A DNA stretch of 64,000 bases from JAFGOG01 sp034429215 (lineage in GTDB: Bacteria > Chloroflexota > Anaerolineae > JAAYZQ01), in contig DAOUGI010000006.1 in assembly GCA_034429215.1 (NCBI GenBank), positions 79,879 through 143,878 on the forward strand. The letters are read 5' to 3'. The notes under the pieces are model-generated. The model did not search any database and was not told the origin of the DNA. It saw nothing but the letters and a program-made list of their open reading frames with translations. Below are positions 25,820 to 36,166 of the stretch, piece after piece. The position numbers and the translations under genes were made by a program. How positions within the stretch are numbered: position 1 is the first letter of the stretch; each line of letters opens with the position of its first letter.

Positions 25820-25908
25820 TAGACGACCGTCGTTCTGTCCAAACAGATCCTTTCGAAAAACAGACGGCATTCCGTTGACCAGAACGACAGCATGAGGAAG
25901 GAGACACC

Positions 25909-27033
25909 ATGAACATTCGAACCGCCGAGTCGCCGCGCGACCTGCGCGCCTTTATCGGCCTGCCCTACCGGCTATACCGGGATGACCCGGTCTGGGTACC
26001 GCCATTGCGGAGCGAGCAGCGCAGCCAATTCGACCCCAAGCTCAACCCCTTTCTCAATCACTGCGACTGGCAACTGTTCCTAGTCAAGGATCAGGGCAAG
26101 ATCGTCGGGCGCTGCGCGGCTTTCATAGACCACCTGGCCGCAGATTTCTGGAAAGAGCCCGTTGGCCTGTTCGGCTATTTTGATTGCATCCCATCTCCGG
26201 CGGCGGCGCGGTTGCTGCTCGAGGCAGCGCGCGACTGGCTGCGGGCGCGCGGCTGCACCTCCATGCGCGGACCGTGGAGCTTTGTTTCGCAGGAATGGGG
26301 GATGGTGGTAGAAGGCTTTGTCCCCTCCCCGGTGATCATGGCCCCCTACAACCCTCCCTACTACAACGACTACATGGTCGAGTTTGGCCTGCACAAGATC
26401 AAGGACCTGTTGTGTTGGTACATCTCGACCGCTGAGGGACACGACATCCCCCCGCGCATCAAAGAACTTACCGACCTAGTGGCCAAGCGATACGGCGTGC
26501 GCGTCCGCCAGGTCGATATGAGCCGATACGACCGGGAAGTGGAGACGATCATCGAGATGTCCAACACCAGCCTGATCGAAAACTGGGGTTATTCGCCGGT
26601 GACGGAAGACGAGGTGCGGGCCATGGCGCGAGACATGAAGCCGATCATACAGCCCAAGGGCGTGCTCATTGCGGAGGACAAGGCCGGGCGGCCCATCGGG
26701 TTCGCCATAACGCTGCCTGATGTGAACTCGCTGCTGAAAGGGCTGAACGGGCGGCTGTTCCCCTTTGGCTTCTTGAAGCTGCTGCGCGGCATCCCGCGGC
26801 TGCGGAGGTACCGCATGTTCGCCCTGGGCGTGATCCCAGAGTACCACGGCAAGGCAGTGGACAGCCTGCTCTACCGCGCATTGTACGAATCGCTCTACGC
26901 ACCGGATACGTGGATGGAGATCAACTATGTGCTCGAGGACAACTGGATGATGGTCAACGCTATCAACAAACTGGGAGCCAAGCCACTTCGGCGTTATCGC
27001 GTATACGAGATGGCAATTGGCAGCGATCTGTGA
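25909..27033 (+). CDS. GNAT-fold acyltransferase-like protein, conserved hypothetical
   Basis: This 374-residue soluble protein starts at an ATG with AAGGAG upstream. It reads like a duplicated GNAT/FemX-type fold: RLYRDDPVWVPPLRSEQ at the start, an internal GYFDCIPSPAAARLLLEAARDWLRARG segment (motif-A-like helix) and a second half ending in INYVLEDNWMMVNAINKLGAKPLRRYRVYE, where the last motif is characteristic of GNAT C-termini. Proteins of this type are widespread in Chloroflexota and other soil bacteria, mostly unassigned. The donor and acceptor are unknown. Confidence 0.72.
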   Translation: MNIRTAESPRDLRAFIGLPYRLYRDDPVWVPPLRSEQRSQFDPKLNPFLNHCDWQLFLVKDQGKIVGRCAAFIDHLAADFWKEPVGLFGYFDCIPSPAAARLLLEAARDWLRARGCTSMRGPWSFVSQEWGMVVEGFVPSPVIMAPYNPPYYNDYMVEFGLHKIKDLLCWYISTAEGHDIPPRIKELTDLVAKRYGVRVRQVDMSRYDREVETIIEMSNTSLIENWGYSPVTEDEVRAMARDMKPIIQPKGVLIAEDKAGRPIGFAITLPDVNSLLKGLNGRLFPFGFLKLLRGIPRLRRYRMFALGVIPEYHGKAVDSLLYRALYESLYAPDTWMEINYVLEDNWMMVNAINKLGAKPLRRYRVYEMAIGSDL

Positions 27034-27117
27034 TATGATCTGGGCCTTTTGTGGGCGTTGAAAACACACAAAAAGCCATCGGATTGTGCGGCCTCGTTGA
27101 CGCGCGGGCACTGTTAC

Positions 27118-27145
27118 TTGCATCCAGCGAAATTTGTGCTAGAAT
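27118..27145 (+). promoter_or_regulatory. promoter of the tRNA pair
   Basis: TTGCAT (27118-27123), 16 bases, TAGAAT (27140-27145) with TGC directly before it. The tRNA-Gln 5' end at 27159 follows after about 13 bases. Confidence 0.6.
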
Positions 27146-27158
27146 GGCGCCAATACGA

Positions 27159-27229
27159 TCGGGGGTCGTCGAATGGCAAGACAAGGGACTTTGGATCCCT
27201 GTATCGAGGTTCAAATCCTCGCCCCCGAG
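27159..27229 (+). tRNA. tRNA-Gln (anticodon TTG)
   Basis: A full cloverleaf can be folded: acceptor TCGGGGG/CCCCCGA, D stem GTC/GAC, anticodon stem AGGGA/TCCCT with loop CTTTGGA (anticodon TTG at 27191-27193), and T stem CGAGG/CCTCG around TTCAAAT. The discriminator is G. No CCA is encoded (CCT follows). Confidence 0.9.
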
Positions 27230-27253
27230 CCTGGCAATCTGTGCGTTTAACAA

Positions 27254-27325
27254 GGGCCCTTAGCTCAGTGGCAGAGCGACCGGCTCATAACCGGTTGGTC
27301 GTAGGTTCGAAACCTACAGGGCCCA
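27254..27325 (+). tRNA. tRNA with CAT anticodon (elongator Met or Ile2)
   Basis: Cloverleaf with acceptor GGGCCCT/AGGGCCC, anticodon stem ACCGG/CCGGT with loop CTCATAA (anticodon CAT at 27286-27288), T stem GTAGG/CCTAC around TTCGAAA, and discriminator A. The acceptor ends with a paired G:C, so it is not an initiator. Elongator tRNA-Met and lysidine-modified tRNA-Ile2 cannot be separated by eye. Confidence 0.9.
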
Positions 27326-27353
27326 TAAACGCTTTCGGTGATCAGGATTCAGC

Positions 27354-27398
27354 AGCGGTCAGCCTGAGCGCCGAGAGTCAAGCCGCTAGCTGACCGCT
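27354..27398. repeat. inverted repeat AGCGGTCAGC / GCTGACCGCT
   Basis: A perfect 10-bp inverted repeat (27354-27363 and 27389-27398) lies between the tRNAs and the HNH gene. A related GCTG-rich imperfect inverted repeat lies at 40210-40287. It could terminate tRNA transcription but has no T-run. Confidence 0.45.
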
Positions 27399-27410
27399 GA
27401 CAGCTAGGCC

Positions 27411-27914
27411 ATGACTCAGGTTCTCGTCCTCAACGCTACTTATGAACCGATGAGTGTGGTCTCGGTGCGCCGGGCGGTGCTGCTCTTGTTAAGAGAAAAA
27501 GCAGAGATCGTCGAGGCGGCCGAGGCCTATCTTCGCTCGGCGCAGATTCAATTGCCGGTGCCCCTTGTCATCCGGCTGGTATGCTACGTCCGCATCCCTC
27601 ACCGCCTGTCGCTGCCGGTATCGCGCCGGACGGTATTGGCCCGCGACCAGTACACCTGCCAGTATTGCGGCACACAGCCGGGCCGCGCCCAGCTCACCAT
27701 GGACCACGTCGTTCCTCGCTCGCGCGGCGGAGAAACCTGTTGGGAGAATGTCGTCACCGCCTGCGGGCCGTGCAACCGCCGCAAGGGTGGCCGCACGCCT
27801 GCCGAGGCCAACATGCCGGTGCTCAAATCGCCCCGTCGCCCGCGCTACCTGGCCTTGACCCTATTGGAAAGCAGTAGCGCACACGAGACGTGGGACAAGT
27901 ACATGTACTTCTAG
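27411..27914 (+). CDS. HNH endonuclease family protein
   Basis: This 167-residue protein has an N-terminal conserved region (VLVLNATYEPMSVVSVRRAV) and an HNH zinc-finger nuclease core: CQYCG, then LTMDHVVPRSRGG with the catalytic DH, then NVVTACGPCNRRKGG. Stand-alone proteins of this exact layout are common in Cyanobacteria, Chloroflexota and Actinobacteria. Their role is not settled; they are not restriction enzymes by context here. The last 25 bases overlap the next ABC gene. Confidence 0.85.
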   Translation: MTQVLVLNATYEPMSVVSVRRAVLLLLREKAEIVEAAEAYLRSAQIQLPVPLVIRLVCYVRIPHRLSLPVSRRTVLARDQYTCQYCGTQPGRAQLTMDHVVPRSRGGETCWENVVTACGPCNRRKGGRTPAEANMPVLKSPRRPRYLALTLLESSSAHETWDKYMYF

Positions 27915-29683
27915 CCACCTACCTACGTCCACAGTGGCGCCGGCTCGCCCTTCTGGCCGTACTGCTGCTGGCTGGCATCGGCCTGCAGCTGGTCAACCCC
28001 CAGGTCATCCGCTACTTTATCGACACCGCTCAGGCGGGCGGCCCGCAGAGCGCGCTCCTCAAGGGTGCGCTAGTCTTTATCGCCTTTGCCCTGGCAGCGC
28101 GGGGGGTGGCCCTCGCCGCCGACTATGTGGCCGCCGCCACCGGCTGGACGGCCACCAACGCATTGCGCGCCGATCTGACCCTGCACGTCCTCAACCTCGA
28201 CCTGCCGTTCCACAAGGCGCACACTCCCGGTGAGCTGATCGAGCGGATTGACGGCGACGTCAGCACGCTGGCTAACTTTTTCTCCCAGTTCACAATCAAG
28301 GTGGCAGCCAACAGTCTGCTGGCGACCGGCATCCTGGTCCTCCTCTACCGTGAGGACTGGCGAGCCGGCTTGGGGCTGACGGTCTATGCTCTGCTGGTTC
28401 TGTTTGCCCTGGGCGCGGTGCAAAAGGCAGCTGTCCCACGCTGGACGGCGCAGCGCCAGGCCGACGCCGAGATGTTTGGCTTTGTCGAGGAGCGGATCTC
28501 AGGCGCGGAGGAGATCCGGGCTGCCGGTGCTGAGTCACATGCGATGCACGGCCTGCATCGCCTGTTGCGCGAGCTGTTGATCAGGACACGGGCAGCCATG
28601 CTGGTCAGCCACGTGACCTATGTCCTCAGCAACTTTCTGTTCGTGATCGGCTATGCGCTCGGGCTGTCGTTGGGGGCGTACCTTTACAGTCAGGGCCAGG
28701 TGACGATCGGCGCCGCTTTTCTGATCGTCTACTACATTGGCATGCTGGCCGAGCCGCTGAACGGCATCCGCGAGCAAGCTGAAGACTGGCAGCAGGCCAC
28801 AGCCAGCATCAACCGCACCTCCGACCTCCTCCGCCTCCAGCCCCAAATCCGCGACAATCCCCAATCCAACACCTATCCCTTGAAGGAGATCTCCACACAT
28901 CGCACGTCGAAAATCCCCCTGGCTGTTACCTTTGACAACGTCTCCTTCAGTTACGGGGATGAGGGAATCAACAAAAACCCCGCCTTGCGCGGCGTGTCGT
29001 TCCACTTGGAACCAGGCCGGGTGCTGGGCCTGTTGGGCCGCACCGGCAGCGGCAAGACGACGATCTCGCGGTTGCTCTTTCGCCTGTACGACCCGAGCGG
29101 CGGCTCGATCAGATTGGGAGGCATCGACCTGCGCGACCTGCCCCTGACCGATCTGCGCCGGCAGGTCGGCATGGTCACCCAGGACGTGCAGCTCTTCCAG
29201 GCCACCGTCCGCGACAATCTGACCTTCTTTGACCGCCAGATCGGCGACGATCAGATCGAGCATATCCTGCGCGACCTGCAGTTGTGGGATTGGGTGCAAT
29301 CGCTACCCCACGGGCTCGACACACCGCTGGCTGCCGGCAGCGGGGCGGCCAAGGGAGAAGGGCTGTCGGCCGGCGAGGCGCAGCTCCTGGCTTTTGCCCG
29401 CGTCTTTGTGCACGATCCCGCCGTAGTGATCCTGGACGAAGCCTCATCACGGCTGGATCCGGCGACCGAGACGCTGCTGGAACGGGCCGTCGACCGCCTG
29501 CTTGAGGGCCGGACCGGGATCGTCATCGCCCACCGCCTGCGCACGATTCAGCGCGTCGACCACCTGCTCATCCTGGCCGACGGCCAAGTGGTGGAATGGG
29601 GTCCGCGCGCCCACTTGGCCGCCGATCCCACTTCCCGCTTCTACCACCTGCTCCAGACAGGCCTGGAGGAGGCTCTGCAATGA
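27890..29683 (+). CDS. heterodimeric ABC exporter subunit 1 (TMD-NBD)
   Basis: This 597-residue half-transporter has a six-helix transmembrane domain (to ~residue 310) and an ATPase domain with Walker A GRTGSGKT and Walker B VVILDEASSRLDP with the catalytic Glu. Its signature is the altered LSAGEAQL instead of LSGGQ. GTG 27890 overlaps the HNH gene. The next gene encodes a matching half-transporter and overlaps by four bases. The changed signature, paired with the changed Walker B of subunit 2, predicts one degenerate and one active ATP site, as in TM287/288-type heterodimers. The exported substrate is unknown. Confidence 0.88.
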   Translation: MGQVHVLLATYLRPQWRRLALLAVLLLAGIGLQLVNPQVIRYFIDTAQAGGPQSALLKGALVFIAFALAARGVALAADYVAAATGWTATNALRADLTLHVLNLDLPFHKAHTPGELIERIDGDVSTLANFFSQFTIKVAANSLLATGILVLLYREDWRAGLGLTVYALLVLFALGAVQKAAVPRWTAQRQADAEMFGFVEERISGAEEIRAAGAESHAMHGLHRLLRELLIRTRAAMLVSHVTYVLSNFLFVIGYALGLSLGAYLYSQGQVTIGAAFLIVYYIGMLAEPLNGIREQAEDWQQATASINRTSDLLRLQPQIRDNPQSNTYPLKEISTHRTSKIPLAVTFDNVSFSYGDEGINKNPALRGVSFHLEPGRVLGLLGRTGSGKTTISRLLFRLYDPSGGSIRLGGIDLRDLPLTDLRRQVGMVTQDVQLFQATVRDNLTFFDRQIGDDQIEHILRDLQLWDWVQSLPHGLDTPLAAGSGAAKGEGLSAGEAQLLAFARVFVHDPAVVILDEASSRLDPATETLLERAVDRLLEGRTGIVIAHRLRTIQRVDHLLILADGQVVEWGPRAHLAADPTSRFYHLLQTGLEEALQ

Positions 29684-31575
29684 CCGCCCGCGAGCAGACC
29701 CCGCCCCATCCCGGCGAGCTCCGGCCGCTCCCCACATGGCGATTGAACTGGGAGATCGTCCGCTATCTGCCCGGGCCGTTCGCCATTCACTCACTGGCGG
29801 TGATCGTCGTGTTTGCGACGCGCGTCGTGCCGGGGCTCATCGCCCAAGCCGTGTTCGACGGCATCACCGGCGCGGCGGCAGCGCCGGTCGGCTTGTGGGG
29901 CCTGATCGCCCTGTACATCGCTGTCGAACTGGGACGGCTGGCCCTGTCATTTGGCGACATCTGGGGTGGCGTCACCTTCCGGTTGGGAGCCGGCGGGCTG
30001 ATGCGGCGCAATATCTTTGCCTCCATCCTCCGCCGGCGGGGCGCCCAGGGCCTGCCGGTATCGTCCGGCGAGGCGATCAACCGCCTGCGCAACGACGTGG
30101 ACGAAACTTCTGATTTTCCAACCTGGCTGCCCGATCAGGCCGGCAAGATCCTGTCGTCGACGGTGGCGATCGTCATCATGGCCCGCATCGACCTGGGCAT
30201 CACCCTGGTGACCTTGATCCCGATACTGGGTGTGGTTGCCCTGTCACGATTGGCATGGGGTCGTCTCAAGTACTATTACGACACATCCACACAGGCAGCC
30301 GACGCCATCACCGGCTTTCTGGGTGAGATATTCGGCGCCGTCCAGGCGGTCAAGGTCGCCCACGCCGAGCAAGGCGTCGTCGATCACCTCCGCACCCTCA
30401 ACGACGACCGCCGGCGGGCTGAGCTGCGCCTGACACTGTTCTGGGGTCTGCTCTTCTGGTTCTCCGACACCGCCGCGAACTATGGCATCGGCGTCGTGCT
30501 CCTGCTGGCCGGCCAGGCCATGACCGCCGGCGCCTTTACCGTGGGTGATTTTGCCCTGTTCGTCTATTATCTGTGGTTTACCGCCGAGCTGCCGCTGGAC
30601 CTGGGCGCCTTTGTCGGCGACTATCAGGCTCAAGAGGTGTCGATCCGGCGCATGGGCGAACTGGTGGCGCCCGAGCCGCCCACGGTACTGGTGGAGCATC
30701 ACCCGCTGCCCTTGGGCAGGCGCAGTCCCATGCCGCCGGTGCCGTACCAACCGCCGGTCGCCGCCAGCCGGCTGGAACGCCTCGAGGTACAGGGGTTGGC
30801 CTACCGGCACAAGAGGACCACTGAACGCCCCGAGAGCACTGAGGACACTGAAGCAAAAGGGCCTCACGCCGGCAGCCCGGAACGGGGAGCCAGCATAGAA
30901 GGGGTGAGCTTTGAGGTGGCACGCGACTCGTTCACCGTCATCACTGGGCGGGTGGGCTCTGGTAAATCGACGTTGCTGCGCGTCCTGCTGGGACTGCTGC
31001 CGTGCGACGAGGGCAACATCCTGTGGAACGGCGAGCGGGTGGACGATCCAATCGCCTTTTTCCGGCCGCCGCGCTGCGCCTACATATCGCAGGTGCCCCG
31101 CCTGTTCAGCGATACACTGCGCGATAACATCATGCTCGGCCTGCCGGAGGATGTAGCCGCGCCGCGCTTGCCCGGCGCACTGTGGCTGGCGGTGCTGGAA
31201 GAGGACATAGACGGACTGCCGCACGGCCTGGACACGCTCGTCGGCCCGCGCGGTATGCGGTTGTCGGGTGGGCAAGTACAAAGAGCCGCCGCGGCCCGCG
31301 CCTTTGTCCGCGGCCCAGAGCTGCTGGTTGTCGATGATCTGTCGAGCGCGCTCGACGTCGAGACCGAGCAGTTGCTGTGGGAGCGGCTCAACCAGGCCGG
31401 GCCGCGCCGCTTTACTTGTCTGGTGGCCTCCCACCGCCGGGCGGCCCTGCGCCGCGCCGACCAGATCCTCGTCCTGAAGAACGGCCGGGTCGATGCGCGC
31501 GGGACTCTCGATGAGCTGCTGGCAACCAATGACGAGATGCGACGTCTGTGGCACGGTCAAGAAACGATGCAATAA
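29680..31575 (+). CDS. heterodimeric ABC exporter subunit 2 (TMD-NBD) with an insert
   Basis: This 631-residue partner starts at ATG 29680 (ATGA overlap with subunit 1). It has six transmembrane helices, Walker A GRVGSGKS, canonical signature LSGGQVQR and a Walker B LLVVDDLSSALD in which Asp replaces the catalytic Glu. Just after the A-loop tyrosine (GLAYRHKR) there is an extra polar stretch of about 25 residues (TTERPESTEDTEAKGPHAG) encoded by CACTGA-containing repeat-like DNA. Together with subunit 1 it should form an asymmetric exporter for lipids or drugs. Confidence 0.88.
   Translation: MTAREQTPPHPGELRPLPTWRLNWEIVRYLPGPFAIHSLAVIVVFATRVVPGLIAQAVFDGITGAAAAPVGLWGLIALYIAVELGRLALSFGDIWGGVTFRLGAGGLMRRNIFASILRRRGAQGLPVSSGEAINRLRNDVDETSDFPTWLPDQAGKILSSTVAIVIMARIDLGITLVTLIPILGVVALSRLAWGRLKYYYDTSTQAADAITGFLGEIFGAVQAVKVAHAEQGVVDHLRTLNDDRRRAELRLTLFWGLLFWFSDTAANYGIGVVLLLAGQAMTAGAFTVGDFALFVYYLWFTAELPLDLGAFVGDYQAQEVSIRRMGELVAPEPPTVLVEHHPLPLGRRSPMPPVPYQPPVAASRLERLEVQGLAYRHKRTTERPESTEDTEAKGPHAGSPERGASIEGVSFEVARDSFTVITGRVGSGKSTLLRVLLGLLPCDEGNILWNGERVDDPIAFFRPPRCAYISQVPRLFSDTLRDNIMLGLPEDVAAPRLPGALWLAVLEEDIDGLPHGLDTLVGPRGMRLSGGQVQRAAAARAFVRGPELLVVDDLSSALDVETEQLLWERLNQAGPRRFTCLVASHRRAALRRADQILVLKNGRVDARGTLDELLATNDEMRRLWHGQETMQ
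30819..30851. repeat. CACTGA microrepeat inside the ABC gene
   Basis: CACTGA occurs at 30819, 30837 and 30846 in a GAGGAC-rich stretch. It looks like a dispersed intergenic repeat that has become coding, adding residues near TTERPESTEDTE to the ATPase domain without breaking the frame. Confidence 0.45.
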
Positions 31576-31598
31576 ACTGTGCAAGCCACCTCCTAGGT

Positions 31599-31627
31599 TT
31601 GCATCAGAAGCAGTTTCGCCATATAAT
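31599..31627 (+). promoter_or_regulatory. promoter of the RpiR-family gene
   Basis: TTGCAT (31599-31604), 17 bases, TATAAT (31622-31627). The same hexamer pair and spacing occur before the kinase gene at 36167-36195. Confidence 0.65.
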
Positions 31628-31738
31628 GGGCTTCGCTTAAGAAAAGAGCTCTGTGCGCTCAATCCTCAGCCCTTGCCCGGCAAAAGCCGCAAGGGCTGAA
31701 TGGTCCCATCAATAGAGCACTAGAATTGGAGAAGTATC

Positions 31739-32620
31739 ATGTTTCGAGAGCGGATCGGCCGCAAATATAGCACCTTGTCGCCCGGCTTTAGAAAGCTGGC
31801 CGACTTTATACTCACTTCCCATCAGCGCGTTGCCTTTATGAGCGCCTCACGCCTGGCTCGCCATCTGGACCTGGACGTCGCCACCGTGACCCGCTTTGCC
31901 CAGACTTTGGGCTACGACGGGTTTACCGAGTTGAGTCGGGAGATCCAGGAACAGGTGCTGGACGAGATGCGCAAGGAGCGCATCCCTATCACAGAGCGGC
32001 TTAGTGCAGCTCAAGGCTCGCCCCTTCATACCATGTGGCAGGATTGGGTCAACATAGAACAGACCATCCAGGAAATCCGTCCTGAGCGGATCGATTCGGC
32101 AGTGAATGCCCTCCGGGCAGCAAATCACATCTACATCATCGCCGAAGGCGCAGGCATTGGCCTGGCCCAGATCATGGCCTCCTACCTGTCGCTAATCAGG
32201 TGCGACGCCATCGTGCTCACCAAGGGTCCCTTTGACATTGCGCTCCATCTCAAAAACCTGACATCCAGCGACGTGGTCATCGGCATCGGGTTTACCAATT
32301 ATGCCTACTCGGCCACCAACGCCCTCCAGTATGGACGCCGGGTCGGCGCCAAGACGATAGGCATCGTCGGCCAGGCCAACTGCCCCATTGCCGAATGGGC
32401 CGAGATTCTGTTCATATGCTCCGAAGTCGAAGGCAGCCTCCTGCCGTCGCCCACCGGTGCGGCGGCCATCATCTTTGCCCTGATCTACGCCCTGATCGAA
32501 GACGATCCAGAAAAGTATCGCCATGAACTGGCGTGCTTCCAGGGCACCTACGACAGCCTGATCGGAGACAGCTCCAGGAGTGAGGCAGACGGCAATTGGG
32601 AAATGGTCGACCGGTTATAA
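31739..32620 (+). CDS. MurR/RpiR-family transcriptional regulator (HTH + SIS)
   Basis: This 293-residue DNA-binding regulator has the RpiR N-terminal helix-turn-helix (FMSASRLARHLDLDVATVTRFAQTLGYDGF) and a C-terminal SIS sugar-phosphate-sensing domain (ANHIYIIAEGAGIGLAQIMASYL and VVIGIGFTNYAYSATNALQYG). Members sense phosphorylated sugars or amino sugars. No sugar gene is adjacent on this strand; trigger factor follows 76 bases later. It might act on the sugar importer at 15.7-18.7 kb, but this is only speculation. Confidence 0.88.
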   Translation: MFRERIGRKYSTLSPGFRKLADFILTSHQRVAFMSASRLARHLDLDVATVTRFAQTLGYDGFTELSREIQEQVLDEMRKERIPITERLSAAQGSPLHTMWQDWVNIEQTIQEIRPERIDSAVNALRAANHIYIIAEGAGIGLAQIMASYLSLIRCDAIVLTKGPFDIALHLKNLTSSDVVIGIGFTNYAYSATNALQYGRRVGAKTIGIVGQANCPIAEWAEILFICSEVEGSLLPSPTGAAAIIFALIYALIEDDPEKYRHELACFQGTYDSLIGDSSRSEADGNWEMVDRL

Positions 32621-32696
32621 ACAGCATCTTAACAGGCCGGGCTCTTGCGAGCCATATCGAGGTGGAAGGCAGGCGCGCCCGGCAAAAAGGAATAGA

Positions 32697-34073
32697 ATGA
32701 AAGTCACAAGCGAACGACAAGAGAATTGTCAGGTCCGTGTCACGGTCGAATTGGACGCGGCCGAGGTTGAAAACAAGCTGCGCCAGACAGCCCAACGGCT
32801 GTCGCGCCGCTATACCGTGCCCGGCTATCGAAAAGGCAAGGCCCCCTACGCGGCGGTGCTGCGTACCTTTGGCCGGGAGCTGTTACAGGAACAAGCCCTG
32901 GAAGAATTTGGCCAGGAGCTCTACGACCAGGCGTTGGCGGGGATCGAATACAAGCCGTACACCGCCGGCGAGCTAGAAAAGGTCGAGTGGGATCCATTTC
33001 GCCTGGAGATCCTGGTGCCGATCATGCCCGAGATCGACCTGGGTGACTATCGCGCTGTGCGCGCGACCCCCGAGCCCAAGCCGGTGGCCGACGATGCCGT
33101 AGATCAATACGTGGAAGATCTCCGGCGGCAGCATACCCAGTGGATCCCCGTTGAGCGTCCCGCCGTCCTCGGCGATCATGTGGTCGTCGACATCGAGGGT
33201 CGAGCCGGCGACGAGGTCATCCTGAGCAACCAGGGCCGCGAGATGACCATCGACACCGCCAGCCGCTATCCGCTGCCGGGATTCCACGAGCAGATTGTCG
33301 GCATGGCGCCGGGCGAAGAAAAGCAGTTCGCCCTCGCCTACCCCGACAACGACCCCAGGAAAGACCTGGCGGGTCATGAAGCAACCTTCACCGTCAAGCT
33401 TCTGGCCGTCAACGAGCCCGACGTGCCGCCGCTGGACGACGAGCTAGCTCAAATGGTAGGCGATTACAGCACTTTGGCCGACCTGCGGGCTGCCGCCCAC
33501 AAGAACCTGGAGGAAGAAGCCCTCCAGGCTGCCGAGGCCGAGCTGCCCGACAAGGCGTTAGACGCGATGATCGCGGCCGCAACCAAGATCGAGTATCCGC
33601 CCCAGGCCGTCGACAAAGAGATCGACTCGATGCTGGAGGAAATGGAAGAGAACCTATCGTCCAGTGGCATCAAGCTCGACACCTTCCTGGGCATGATAAA
33701 AAAGACGCGCGAAGCCTATCGCCAGGAGTTGCGCCCTGCCGCCGAAGCCCGCCTGAAGCACGTCCTGGCCTTGGGCGAGGCGATCAAGCGGGAAGGGGTA
33801 AAAGTCGAAGAGGCAGAGATAGAAGCCAAAGTCCAGGAGCTTAAGGCTCAAGAAGAGTTTCAGTCTGAAGAGATGCAAAAGCTGCTGGACGGCCCGGCTG
33901 CCCGCGCCGGCTTGGCCAACGACCTGCTGCTAACCAAGATCCGCGAGCGAATCGCCCAGATCGCCCGGGGCGAGGCCCTGCCGCTGGAGGTTGTTGCCGA
34001 GACGCCGGCCGAAGCAGAACCGGCTGAGACGGCAGAACCGTCGGGTGACACCTTACAGACACCAGAGCCCTAA
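32697..34073 (+). CDS. tig: trigger factor, ribosome-bound chaperone and peptidyl-prolyl isomerase
   Basis: Trigger factor meets nascent chains at the ribosomal exit. The 458-residue protein shows the N-terminal ribosome-binding domain (VPGYRKGKAP in place of the common GFRxGKxP signature), a middle FKBP-like domain (VVVDIEGRAGDEV, PLPGFHEQIVGMAPGEEKQF) and the long helical C-terminal domain. A Glu/Pro/Ala-rich tail ends the protein. ATG 32697 follows AAGGA; the frame is open further upstream. The downstream order clpP-clpX is the classic arrangement and supports the call. Confidence 0.95.
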   Translation: MKVTSERQENCQVRVTVELDAAEVENKLRQTAQRLSRRYTVPGYRKGKAPYAAVLRTFGRELLQEQALEEFGQELYDQALAGIEYKPYTAGELEKVEWDPFRLEILVPIMPEIDLGDYRAVRATPEPKPVADDAVDQYVEDLRRQHTQWIPVERPAVLGDHVVVDIEGRAGDEVILSNQGREMTIDTASRYPLPGFHEQIVGMAPGEEKQFALAYPDNDPRKDLAGHEATFTVKLLAVNEPDVPPLDDELAQMVGDYSTLADLRAAAHKNLEEEALQAAEAELPDKALDAMIAAATKIEYPPQAVDKEIDSMLEEMEENLSSSGIKLDTFLGMIKKTREAYRQELRPAAEARLKHVLALGEAIKREGVKVEEAEIEAKVQELKAQEEFQSEEMQKLLDGPAARAGLANDLLLTKIRERIAQIARGEALPLEVVAETPAEAEPAETAEPSGDTLQTPEP

Positions 34074-34115
34074 CCTGGTATACTGCCACTCAAACCAGAA
34101 TCAGGAGGTTGAATC

Positions 34116-34739
34116 ATGGACAACAGCTTGATCCCGATGGTCATCGAGACCACCGGCCGCGGCGAGCGCGCCTATGACATCTATTCGCTGCTGCTCAAGG
34201 AGCGGATCGTCTTCCTGGGCACGCCGATCAACGACCAGGTGGCCAACCTGATCGTCGCCCAACTGCTCTACCTCGACCAGCAGAACCCCGAGCGCGAGAT
34301 CCAACTCTACATCAACTGCCCCGGCGGCGAGATTTACCCTGGCCTGGCCGTCTACGACACGATGCAGATGGTCCGGGCGCCGATCCGGACGATCGCAGTC
34401 GGCTGGACCGCCAGCCTGGGTACTGTGCTGTTGGCTGCCGGGCGCAAAGGCAAGCGCATGGCCCTGCCCCACGCCACGATCCACATGCATCCCGCCGGAG
34501 GCGGCGCGCGTGGCTATGCCCCCGACGTAGAGATCCAATACAAAGAGCTAAAACGCATGCAGGACCTGCTGCACAACATCCTGGCCAAGCACACCGGCCA
34601 GCTCGCCTCCCGGATTGCCGAGGACTTTGACCGAGACTATTTCATGGACCCGAACGCCGCCGTCGAGTACGGCCTCATCGACGAAGTGCTCACCGGCGAA
34701 CAAGAGGAACAATCGGCCGAGGAAAAGAAAGAGGGTTAG
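34116..34739 (+). CDS. clpP: ATP-dependent Clp protease proteolytic subunit
   Basis: This 207-residue serine peptidase forms the tetradecameric proteolytic core that works with ClpX. The first residues (SLIPMVIETTGRGERAYDIYSLLLKERIVFLG) are typical of ClpP. The nucleophile Ser is in GWTASLGTVLL, the His in ATIHMHP and the Asp in RDYFMDPNAA. The sequence around His differs slightly from the usual HQP form. It starts at ATG 34116 with AGGAGG upstream and ends two bases before clpX. Confidence 0.95.
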   Translation: MDNSLIPMVIETTGRGERAYDIYSLLLKERIVFLGTPINDQVANLIVAQLLYLDQQNPEREIQLYINCPGGEIYPGLAVYDTMQMVRAPIRTIAVGWTASLGTVLLAAGRKGKRMALPHATIHMHPAGGGARGYAPDVEIQYKELKRMQDLLHNILAKHTGQLASRIAEDFDRDYFMDPNAAVEYGLIDEVLTGEQEEQSAEEKKEG

Positions 34740-34741
34740 TC

Positions 34742-36043
<1,302 letters not shown>

Positions 36044-36098
36044 CAAGAGATCATCCGATAATACAACTGGTCTGGCTTACCTGCCCGGCCACAAACAA

Positions 36099-36131
36099 AG
36101 AAACTCGGTTTCTCTCAGAAACCGAGTTTCT
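36099..36131. repeat. perfect 15-bp palindrome, likely clpX terminator
   Basis: AGAAACTCGGTTTCT (36099-36113) and its exact reverse complement AGAAACCGAGTTTCT (36117-36131) form a hairpin with a CTC loop, 56 bases after clpX. It belongs to the same GAAACC/GGTTTC family as 15687-15752. Confidence 0.65.
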
Positions 36132-36166
36132 GCATCCCATTGCCCCAACACAGTACCAAAGGGGGA

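Noticed and set aside
27411..27914. HNH protein as part of a restriction or defence system
   Set aside because: No methyltransferase, specificity subunit or other defence gene is adjacent, and stand-alone proteins of this layout are widespread housekeeping-like genes.
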